Shown: positions 55,537 to 64,000 of the stretch, one piece after another | Layout: each line of letters opens with the position of its first letter | Numbering within the stretch: the stretch's first letter is position 1 | Assembly: GCA_034387635.1 (NCBI GenBank) | Contig: JAOANU010000007.1 | Span: 62,001 to 126,000, forward strand | Direction: 5' to 3' | From: Rhodosporidiobolus odoratus | Taxonomy: Eukaryota; Basidiomycota; Microbotryomycetes; Sporidiobolales; Sporidiobolaceae | Length of the DNA stretch: 64,000 nucleotides | Notes under the pieces: model-generated | Databases searched by the model: none | The model's input: only the letters and a program-made list of their open reading frames with translations | What the model was told of the DNA's origin: nothing | Program-made: the position numbers and the translations under genes

Positions 55537-56886
55537 ATGAACATCGGCCGTGCTTACTCCGCTCAGCACCTTATGCCCCTAAAGGGAGAGATCGCCGAGG
55601 AGGGCGTTTTCGACGAGGTGGTTGAGGGTGCCGACGTCGTCGCTCATGTCGCCAGCCCGGCGAGGTTTGATATCGAGGTAGATTTGCTCCCTTCAGTCAA
55701 ACCGGGTCATGCACTTTGACGAGTCTCTCGCAGACCGACGCCGCGACCGACATCCTGAAGCCCGCTGTCGCCGGCACCCTTTCCATCTTGAAGAGCTGCA
55801 CGAAGGCGAAATCGGTCAAAGCCGTCGTCATTACATCATCGAGCGTTCTTCCGAACCTCATCAACGACGCTCTTGCTAACCTCAGACCGCCGTACAGGCT
55901 CGCCGCATACGCCAACTTGATGGCGGTCGGCCCTGTGGGAGGGGAAACGGTTCTCAACGAGAAGAGCTGGAACAACATGACGGTGAGTCACTGTTGTTCT
56001 CTTCTCTCAAGGCTCAGCTCAGGCCTCCGAGTCGGCAGTGGGAGGAAGCCACCAAAGTTCCGCATGACCAAGGTCCCGTCATCTACTGTGCGCTTTTTCC
56101 TTTCCTGCTTTAGCGTCTCGGCCTTATTCTCTTGATCTGCAGCCGCGTCGAAGGCGCTCGCTGAGAAGGCTGCTTGGGACTTCGTCAAGCAGCCCGGCGT
56201 GCAGTTTTCCCTTGCCACGTGCGTTTCTTGCTTGTACATTCATCGCCACACAGACTCATGCCTATATCTCCTTCACAGCGTTGCACCGACTACAATCATC
56301 GGCTACAATCCTACGCCCGGCTTGAAAGCGCTCCAGGATACCAACCTGAGCTGGCACTTCTTCGTCGACCCGTTCTGGAAGGAAAACGAGTTCCCATCCC
56401 ACGACGGTAGCTTGTTTTTGCCGGTTCGTTTTTGCCTTATTCTCCCGTGGTCGTGCGCCAACCTAGCACTTTCCCATTCAGGAATCCTTCGTCTCGGCCG
56501 AAGATGTCGCTCGCGCCCACATTGACGCTGTTACCAAGCCCGAGATTTCGGACGGATCTCGTTACCTCCTCATCGCCCACCGTTACACATCCGAGCAGCT
56601 CATCAGCGAGCTCGTCACTGCTGAGCCTGGTCTGTCTCCGTACCTCCCGCCTGTCCCAAAAGCGGCCAAGGAGAAGACGGATTGGACCTACGGGTTCGAG
56701 GCGGACAAGGTTGAGAGGGATTTTGGCTTTAAGTGTGAGTCCCCCTGTGCCTCGCTCTGTTCTTCCCTCCATGACCACTTTGAATCCGTAGACCAAACCC
56801 TTCGCGAGTGCCTCGGGCCATACGCCAAGCAGTTTTACCAGCTGGCAAAGGCGGGCGGTGAGTTGGAGAACCAGGGGCACTTGTGA
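55537..56886 (+). pseudogene. NAD(P)-dependent epimerase/GRE2-like carbonyl reductase lacking its N-terminus
   Basis: Extended SDR fold: EEGVFDEVVEGADVVAHVAS, then ATDILKPAVAGTLSILKSCT and VKAVVITSSSVLPN, a spliced VIYSASKALAEKAAWDFVKQ giving the catalytic Tyr-x-x-x-Lys, VAPTTIIGYNPTPGLKALQD, ESFVSAEDVARAHIDAVTKP, and a C-terminal ELENQGHL at 56886. The downstream exons are intact. However, the family's first 40-60 residues, with the TGxxGFxG nucleotide-binding turn, are absent: only about 100 bases separate this start from the preceding SDR stop, and they carry no such motif. The gene may be 5'-truncated and inactive, or its first exons are not recognisable. It sits directly downstream of another SDR on the same strand. 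Confidence 0.6.
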
Positions 56887-57035
56887 AGTGGTTTGAAGTG
56901 TAGCTCTGCTTGTTGTGTCCGGAAGGCTGGGCGTTCAGTGTAACTCGTCGTAGAGCCCACGCGGAAAAGTTTGGCTAGAGAACAGATAACCGCTTGACAA
57001 GTATTACCCTCAGACATGCACAACAGGCACCGCCG

Positions 57036-59295
57036 CTACACAGACCCCTCGGCATCCTCAGCGGCTCTCCACTGCTTCCTTGTTGTCCAGCTCATTGCTA
57101 ATTCCTGATCAATGAGGGCCTCCTTCCCCTGCACACCCATCTGACCTTCCCAACCCTGCGAAGCAAGGTATGCCGCGAACCGCACGTCTTCCTCAGCGAG
57201 GTTACCTCCGAGACTGCACAGTAGGGAGCAAGAGCACAGGCATCAGCGAGTCTGTGCAATCTTGCGGCAGTATAAGAGTCTCAAGCAGGAGAACCGAGAA
57301 AACCACGACGTACTCGTTTCGAATGAAATAGAAGGCGACGAGCATGCCCATAATCCCGCAGATGGCGGCTATAATCTGTGTAAGAGGTAGGGTGTTCCCA
57401 TTCAGCATGGGTGCTTGCAAGCTGCAAGCAGGGGCTCAACAGCGTAGGCAAAACAGGACGACTCACGAAAGTCCAGCGAGGGCCGAGGTTGAGTTTGATG
57501 GGCGTGAAGCTCTGAGTGCCGGCTACTGCACCGACCTATAGGATCAGGCAAAGGGGGAGGAACCAAATGAAACCCGTTCGGCCAACAGAAGAGACACATC
57601 GCAAGACGATCAATTTTTTTGCGTAAGACAGGTTACGCGGATGGTGCGTACCTTTCCGATGGCCGCCGAGAAGCCGTAGCATGTCCCACGTACGGCAGTC
57701 GCGTAAGACTCGGCAGAGGTAAGCCCCACTGCCAAAAAGAAGCCAGGCGTCAGTGCGCTCGCATTGTCGAGACAGTAGCGAGCTTCACGAGACTTACTAG
57801 TGTTGCCCGGACCGAAGTTGCCAAAGGAAGCGAGGAGACCGTACAAGAAGATAAAGAGGGGGATGATATTGATGACTGTGTGCAAACTGTGTGGCGTACG
57901 TGAGGTACGTAAAGCAGGGGGTCAGGGAAGGATGACCTTCTCAGTTGCCTTATGGTCGAGACTTACGCTGGTTGTAAGCGCAACCGACGATGAGTCCGAT
58001 GAGCAGATAGCCGCCGAAGCCGAGTATCACTGTGGGTCTGACAGGTCAGCCGGACCAGGAGAAGCAAATAAGCTTGAACGAGGCGCACTGAGGTTCCGTC
58101 GCCCGAGCTGGTTGACCAAGAGCGCACCCACCACACATCCGGGCAAGGCGATGACGCCCGGCAAGAGCTGGTACTCGGCGGTCTTGCGAACAAGCTCATG
58201 CCCCTTGACCTTGACGATGGACGCAATGATTGTACCAGAAAACTGCATATCGAAGGAGGTCAAGTTCTATTCCGCCGAGGTAGAGGATAAGATAGCGCAC
58301 GAAGCTGTTCGGAAACGAAACAAAGTCGTACAAGAACCATGCGCCGGCAGTGCCAATCAACTGCACAATACTTGGGTAAGCCTGGCAACACGACTGGGAA
58401 GGAACGGAATCATACACTGCGCCAGTGGTGTTTGACGGTGAGGATGTACAGTGGGCACGACTGGATGGCACTCGGGCGCCAGACCACCTCAAAGTTGGCA
58501 GAAAGACCTCCGGCGGCTTGGAAGATGACGAGGTAGATGATGCAGGCGAGAGGGCCGCCGAAAGACAGGACGAAATTCTGCCGGCAGAGTCACAGTCAAT
58601 CGCCAAGATATAGATGGCAGGAAATGGGAAAAGAACCCTACAGTGACCATGATAAAAGTAGGTCCGCGTTGTTTGAGCATCTTCTCGTTGGCAGCCTCAA
58701 CAGCAGCCACGGAAGAACTTGGGTACTCTCCCCCGACGCCCACTCCTGTCAACCCACGGGCCACACTCAACATCCAAGTCCAGCCCACGAAAGAACCGCA
58801 CACACCGTGAGAAGCCGTTGCCAGGATGATGCCGATTACAATGCACAACGTCGAGATAACGATGCCGTACTTGCGGCCGACGAGGTCGCAGACGACACCG
58901 ATAAAGACTTGGCCGAGGATGGTGCCAACGGTAAGTGAATTGCTGATGCGAGTCGATACCTCGCTGTCGTACTTCGCGCCTGAAAAACCGCGCCCAAGCC
59001 GGCGGAAAAAGCGATTCAGGAGCGCAAAGTCAGTCGTCGTCTTTGCGGACGGCCCCAGGATGGGCAGCAGTAACGCACCGTTCCCAATCGTGAGTGCGTT
59101 ATTGTGTAGTCCGTCCGAGACGAGGGCTGCCCCCGAACAGATGATAGAGAAGAGCGACGAGAGTCTTTCTTTTCTTCGAAGGGCGTCGGGTTCATTGTCG
59201 GGAGCTGCAGTCAGTTGGGGCAGCACGACGGCGTCGGTTCTAGAGTGCTTGATAGCTGAGTCGAGAGACGCAGACTGCTCGAGGCTGCTGTTCAT
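57036..59295 (-). CDS. MFS transporter of the phosphate/glycerophosphodiester (Pho84/Git1-like) group
   Basis: Start at 59295, hydrophilic N-terminus, then FSIICSGAALVSDGLHNNAL (first membrane helix with the Git1-like SDG motif), NSLTVGTILGQVFIGVVCDL with VGRKYGI (the MFS loop 2-3 signature), STLCIVIGIILATASHG, and RGLTGVGVGGEYPSSSVAAV (helix 5 region typical of organophosphate carriers). Later exons show LSFGGPLACIIYLVIFQAAG, MQFSGTIIASIVKVKGHELV, PGVIALPGCVVGALLVNQLG with RR, INIIPLFIFLYGLLASFGNF and IIAAICGIMGMLVAFYFIRN. The C-terminal tail ends WRAAEDAEGSV at 57036. About 12 membrane segments, eight or more introns. Pho84-type members carry phosphate and Git1-type carry glycerophosphodiesters; which applies here cannot be decided. 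Confidence 0.82.
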
Positions 59296-59806
59296 GGCGG
59301 ATGGCGAGGAAGTGGGGCGGCCGGAAGAAAGGGGAATCTCAAGACGGCAGACTCAAGGCAGCTTGGTACGGGCGGCTGTTCTGATTGGTAGAGCCAAACG
59401 AGGGTAGCGACGGAGTATAGCGAGGGGAGTCGGCCCACACCACGTTCAAGAGGAAAAGAGGACGAATGGATGGCGCCGGAAGGGAGGGGCGCCGGACCCG
59501 TGTGCCAGCTTCATCTCGTCCTATTCGCCGTGGCCGCTGGGTAGTCCATAGCGGGGCAGTCGAAGAGCTCTTTTTTAGCGCCGTACATATGCCGGAGTCG
59601 GCCGGAAGATGGAAGCGCGGAGTCGAGAGACCGGAGGGCACGTGTCGCCGCCGCTGGTGGATGTGTTGCTAAGTAGTCCTGCTGGCGACGCTCACAAGCA
59701 TATCTACCACTGACCGATAGCCTCTAAAGCTACGGTGCCGGACTGTGAATGAGACGCGAGAGGGAAAGGGAGGGAGCAAACAATATTGTCATCATTCTGC
59801 ACCTCC
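59296..59806. promoter_or_regulatory. Divergent promoter region of the MFS transporter and the coiled-coil gene
   Basis: About 510 bases between opposite start codons with no supported gene. It probably holds both promoters. Confidence 0.4.
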
Positions 59807-60586
59807 ATGGATCAGCAAAGCCTTGAAGCACTCCTAGACACTCTCCGACAAGCTCAAGATGGCCAACCACCTGCTCCTCCACCCGCTCCAGTCACTTCGA
59901 CGACAGTACCCGCCTCATCAAACACTCCATCTCAGCAAGACCTCGACGCCCTCCTCTCATCCTTGCAAGCTTTGCCAGATGTCCAGCACGACTTGTCAGC
60001 ACCTACTACTACCACCGCTCGCTCTAGGGACGTCTCGAACGTAGCCTTCCAGGAAGCCATGCCGCTCCTCAACGCCCTCGCCTTAGACGCTGCCTTCCTG
60101 GACAAAGTCGAGGGTGTCTGGGATGAGCAAAAAACGTACGAACTGCAGCTCAAGGACGAGCGCAACAGGCTCGAACGGGAGCTAACCAGCTCCGCTCTAC
60201 CGTGCGTTCTCTCTTTCCGGCTGGAACCTTGCTCTTATGCTGCTGGCTGATTCCTTTGCCGCGGACGATACAGACCTGCGACAAGATCGCAAAAACTCAA
60301 AGACTGGGACAGAGCTACGATGAAGAAATGGGCGCAATTGCAAGGGCAGCAGCAGGAAAAGCTACGGGCCGTGAGTACCCTTTTCTCACTCTTTCACTGT
60401 TCCCCTGCCCCGTGCGGCTTCACTATGCTCGGCTGAGATCGCTCGGCTGATCCCTGCGCCTCCGTCATATTCCTCTGACAGCTCGGCATTCCAACTTTCC
60501 AGAGAACCTCGGACCCGACTCTCCTGAAACGTCAAGAACGAGTGCTCAGCGTGCTCGTCGGGTTCCTTGAAGACCGCGATGGCTGA
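59807..60586 (+). CDS. Small coiled-coil protein of unknown function
   Basis: ATG at 59807 begins MDQQSLEALLDTLRQAQDGQ, then a Pro/Thr-rich linker, a helical segment FQEAMPLLNALALDAAFLDK and a charged coiled coil ERNRLERELTSSALP. A second exon reads LKDWDRATMKKWAQLQGQQQ followed by EKLRA, and the last exon LGIPTFQRTSDPTLLKRQER then VLSVLVGFLEDRDG to the stop at 60586. The frame is consistent across both junctions. The alternation of helices with a Trp-rich WDRATMKKW block looks conserved, but I do not recognise the family. Confidence 0.65.
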
Positions 60587-61306
60587 GCGCCGAGTCGCAG
60601 ACCGACGAAGTAGGGATAGAGAACCTACGCTCCGATCCCTACACGCAAACGTGACTCATCTCGTGCGCCATTTCCTTCCCTGCTCTCACCGTCTCCGATC
60701 CCGCTTAACTCGTGCCTTTTTCGTCTCAGCTTTCCGGCCACCATATATGTCAAGGTGCAACCTACCGCTGCTACCTACATGCAGTTCGAGCTCGGCAGTA
60801 ACGTCCAAGCCGCAGAACCTCGTAGCCCCCGAGTTCCCGCTCGTCCCCCGTGCAACATGGCCCTCCCACTCCTTCAATTTCTGATCGCGATTCCGCTTGC
60901 CTGGGCCCTTGGCCTGTGCGGTTCCCTGCCACCCGCGCTGGTTTGACCGGCTTGCCCTTTTGGTCGGCGTCTTTTGTGCTCTTTGCTGACCACGCTGTTA
61001 CGGTCATACGTGCGGCTGGAGGCTGATAACGACTTGCTGTTGCTGAGAAACACGACTAGACAATGTGCGGCTGCTGCTGGGACGGGGTGGAAGGGGAGCG
61101 GACACGAGGAGGAGGAGCGGGAGAGAGAGGAGAAGAGAGCAGATGGAACAAGTCAGGGAACCGGACGGGGACACAACGCGCGATGGACAAGTATGAGAAG
61201 AAAGGAAAACAAAATAAAAGATAACTGAGCGCTACGCTACAATGGCGAGACTGAATCGCCCCCGGCGCTCCTCAGGCCAACAGCAGCCCTCGACAAGTCA
61301 AGAAGC
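60587..61306. other. Intergenic region between convergent genes
   Basis: About 720 bases with no supported gene. The coiled-coil gene (+) and the membrane-sensor gene (-) end here. Open frames (60567-60946) lack motifs. Confidence 0.4.
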
Positions 61307-63104
61307 TCAGTACCGTAACCCATCCGGTCCCGGACTAGCCGCTGCCATTCGATAAGGGATCCCCGCCCCAGCGGGAGGTACCGCCCCGGCCGTGAGGGGT
61401 AGTTCCTCTCCACTGCCATTCGCACCTCCTCCCATATGAAGTGACTGGTGGACTAGGTGAGGGGAAGAAGAGTAGGATGTGGCGGCGACGTCGGGGTAGC
61501 CGCCGTAAGGGGAGGCGACTCGAGGTGGGACCGAGGCGATCGGTTGAGGCGGGTAGATAGGGGTGGATTGTTGAGATTGGTAGGGGATGGAGGAGGGATG
61601 GGCTGCTCCAAGGTAAGGGTCGTCTGCAATTTTGAACGAGTGAGCATTCTGAAATTTGACGCAATGTCGCGGCACACAGAGTGGACAGATCAAACGAACA
61701 GTATGAACCCCGCTGACTTCCCATCCCAAACCCTGCACCACCTACGGAACCCCTATACTGCGACTGTGCCTCATACAGCTGTTGATCCCCAAAGTACTCG
61801 CTACCATTCTGTCCTCGCATGATCCCCACCCCTCCCTCTCCACCTCCCACCCCGCCACCAACTCTGGGACTCCCATCCGCTCCGCCCGCCCACTCGCTGA
61901 CATCCTCCTCATACTTGTCCTTTTCCATCTCGATCCCGGCTCCACCCGTTCGACGCGTTCCTTGCGGGTTCAGCGTCGTCAGTCCGGCCGAGACGCCTTG
62001 ACCATCGGGTTGCAATTCAGGCCAGCGGAAATCGGCATTGTCGTCCAGGTCGGAGAAGCGACGTTGAGTGAGTCGCCAGGCCACGAGGAGAAGGCCGGAG
62101 ACGAGGACGACTCCCTACAGGTTTGGCCCGAGGGAATCAATCAGTAAGAGCGTAGCGAAGCGGAGAGGTGAAGGGTAGGGGCAGAGGGAAGAGTACGCAC
62201 CCCGACGACTCCTCCGATGATGCCCCAAGTCTTTCCACTTGGCCCACTTCCGCCAGAGTCGCTCTTGGCAGCTACCGCACTGGCCGATGAGCTCAGCATG
62301 GTGGATTTGGACCCATCGTCGTTGGTCAAGACGGAAGTGATGGTCACGATGACCTGGCGGGAAGCAGAGGACTTGTCGGAAGAAGAGGCGGACGAGGCAG
62401 TTTCTGAGGCTGCAGAGGCGGAAGAGGCTGCGGCATCAGGAGGCGATACATAGTCAGTACCGAGATCTTGTGGCTGAAAAGACTGACAGCCAATGCAAGT
62501 TGATCCCTTTCCAGCGGTGGGCAGCGGGATTTCCGAGAGAACAGAAAAGGTTGCCTCGCGCCGCTGGACTGATCAATCCGAGTGGGCACAAACGAGCTCA
62601 TCTCGTTTCGCGAGTCTTTCTCCCGAGCGACACCCCTCAGCGTTCGTCCTCCAGTGCCAAGAAAGAAAGAAAACGAAGAGAGAGAGAGAGAAAAGAAAAC
62701 GCACATTCCGTCAAACTGGCAGCGCTGTTCCCCGCCGTCCCAGTGCTCGTCGGCGCACTCGTGGCGCCATTGGTCCCACTCGCTCCAACCAGGGGTATGC
62801 TAACCCCTGCCTGCGGACTACTGGATCCAGTGCCCGTCCCCGTTCCAGTAGCCGCGCTCGACGCGCCTCCAGTGGTCCCTGCCGAAGCTGTGTCCGGCGA
62901 GTCTGCGCCTGCAGCCGCGGTGGACGAGCCGTGGTGATCTCCGAAGATGTCGCTCAGGAATTGTCGTCGGAGGAGGTGAGGAGGTTTCGAGTGTTTGGAG
63001 ACGCGAGTGAGGGAGGAAGAGGAGGAGGCGGTGACAGTTGGGGCGGCGGTGATAGCGAGGAGGAGCACAAGGGAGAGTGTCGAGAGTGGTGGTCGAGTGT
63101 GCAT
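61307..63104 (-). CDS. Type I membrane protein with mucin-like ectodomain (Wsc/Mid2-like)
   Basis: Signal peptide LSLVLLLAITAAPTVTASSS, a short basic segment (HLLRRQFLSDIFGDHHG), then a long Ser/Thr/Ala/Gly-rich ectodomain likely O-mannosylated. The membrane segment is assembled across an intron: TWGIIGGVVG joined to GVVLVSGLLLVAWRLTQRR. The cytosolic tail is acidic then Gly/Tyr/Pro-rich (FSDLDDNADFRWPEL, SQYRGSVGGAGFGMGSQRG), ending AAASPGPDGLRY at 61307. This layout (signal peptide, Ser/Thr stalk, one helix, cytosolic tail) is that of fungal wall-stress sensors. No WSC cysteine domain is present, so it is Mid2-like by layout only. Confidence 0.65.
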
Positions 63105-63579
63105 TGCTCTTATGGCTGCAATAAAGGGAGATAACGGGATGTGGTGACCCCGGGTCCAGGGGAAAGTAGTGTTGAACGACGCTCAGGACGCGGGCTAGCG
63201 GATTCGATGTAAAAGAGACGCGACTAGGAAGGGTGTACGGGCAGTAAAGGTGCGTTCGTCTGTTTAGATCAGGAGCTGGACGAAAAGAATCAGGAGAAGG
63301 GAACCGACGGACGACGCGAGCGAAACAACGCCGGCGAACTAGTGGCCGACGCCGCCCCTCGTTTCAGTCTCGACTGGTTACGCACACGACTCTGTTCAAA
63401 TACAGCCGGGTTACTCGGTACATGCGTCGAGTTGCGAGCGAGCGGGAATACGCAATCTCGGTAGGTGAAAACAACCGTGAAAGGGAACGAAGAAAACTAA
63501 CAAGCAGACAACAACGGGCTTTTCTTCCTCCTATGCCTCCATATCTACACTCCGACATTGTGCCTGCGCAATACCATGT
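63105..63579. other. Intergenic region before the aldo/keto reductase
   Basis: No supported gene. It contains the promoter of the membrane-sensor gene and the 3' flank of the reductase. Confidence 0.4.
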
Positions 63580-64000
63580 TCAATCCTTCCAGAGATCCGG
63601 TACCCCCCACCCCTCCGACGGATCCACCGTCCTCTGCATGCCCAACTCAATCGCCCGTTTCTCCAACTTGTCCACGTCTTCAACCGAGAGTTGGACATCT
63701 GCACACCCGACAAACGAGCGTCAAGTCAGTCAGTCTGTGCCTCAGAGGAGAGGATGCACGCGGTCCCGCCCGCGCCACTGGGGTCAGGAAGGGCAATGAA
63801 GAAAGAAAAAAAAAGAAAAAAAAACCAGCAAGAAAGCTTACCCTCAAAGTTAGTCCTGATCCTCTCTGGCGAAACCGACTTGGGAAGCACCACGACCCCT
63901 CTCGCGACTTGCCAGCAGATCAATACGTTGGCGGGATTGACTTTGTGCTTTTTCGCGATCTCGAGCACCACCGGATCCTGCATCTGGGGGGCGCCTGTCG
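63580..64000 (-). CDS. Aldo/keto reductase, C-terminal part (runs off the window)
   Basis: Minus-strand exon at the window edge reads LEIAKKHKVNPANVLICWQV then ARGVVVLPKSVSPERIRTNF, the AKR C-terminal (TIM barrel strand 8) block whose Lys-Ser pair binds the NADPH 2'-phosphate. After an intron with a poly-A-rich interior (63799-63830 region), the last exon gives DVQLSVEDVDKLEKRAIELG and DPSEGWGVPDLWKD with the stop at 63580. The N-terminal catalytic half lies beyond the window. Known AKRs reduce aldehydes and ketones; the specific substrate is unclear. Confidence 0.85.

Noticed and set aside
62670..62700. GA-rich run as a candidate repeat element
   Set aside because: Short low-complexity tract inside an intron of the membrane-sensor gene.
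1..64000. CRISPR arrays, rRNA genes, intact transposons with terminal repeats
   Set aside because: No regularly spaced direct repeats, rRNA signature or complete transposase was seen; only the Fanzor-like remnant hints at a mobile element.

Overview
The window reads as nuclear DNA of a GC-rich, intron-dense basidiomycete yeast, most likely a Pucciniomycotina red yeast (Rhodotorula/Rhodosporidium-like). Almost every gene is broken by short introns of about 50-90 bases with GTRNGY donors, CTGAC/CTRAC-type branch sites and YAG acceptors. Proteins are rich in Ser/Pro/Ala, and the genes are typical fungal ones (OPI3, acyl-CoA oxidase, NOP9, THI20, CFEM proteins, a METTL3/IME4 methyltransferase, GINS subunits). 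The species call is an inference from style. I reconstructed exons by hand from splice signals and reading frame, so terminal exons are less certain than gene identities.

Layout. 0.3-9.4 kb: OPI3 phospholipid methyltransferase (+), a GT25 glycosyltransferase (-), a peroxisomal acyl-CoA oxidase ending in the PTS1 tripeptide AKL (-), and a basic, zinc-finger-bearing nucleolar-type protein (-). 9.7-17.0 kb: two amino-acid transporters in tandem on the minus strand, an AVT-type vacuolar transporter and a YAT-type permease. 17.5-21.3 kb: two intron-containing tRNA-Ser(AGA) genes bracketing a broken SET-domain gene and the GINS subunit SLD5. 21.4-26.9 kb: an S9 prolyl-oligopeptidase-family peptidase (+), the m6A methyltransferase IME4 (-) and a small unidentified gene. 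27-38.8 kb: three large disordered proteins of unknown function plus GINS subunit PSF1, whose start codon appears to be split by an intron.

38.8-41.4 kb holds the most unusual item: the 3' part of a Fanzor/TnpB-like RuvC nuclease (RuvC-II-like strand, zinc ribbon, RuvC-III) with a degraded or missing 5' part. 41.4-46.7 kb: two CFEM cell-wall protein paralogues on the minus strand flank two GNAT acetyltransferase paralogues on the plus strand. 47-52.9 kb: NOP9 and THI20 are divergent from a 358-base shared promoter. 53-57 kb: an unidentified gene, an SDR oxidoreductase, and a GRE2-like reductase lacking its N-terminal NAD(P)-binding motif. 57-64 kb: an MFS phosphate/glycerophosphodiester-type transporter, a small coiled-coil protein, a Wsc/Mid2-like membrane sensor, and the 3' part of an aldo/keto reductase running off the end.

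There is no single pathway cluster. The set is a housekeeping neighbourhood (lipid, amino-acid, thiamine, replication, ribosome biogenesis, RNA methylation) with a few accessory or decaying elements: the Fanzor-like remnant, the SET pseudogene and the truncated reductase.
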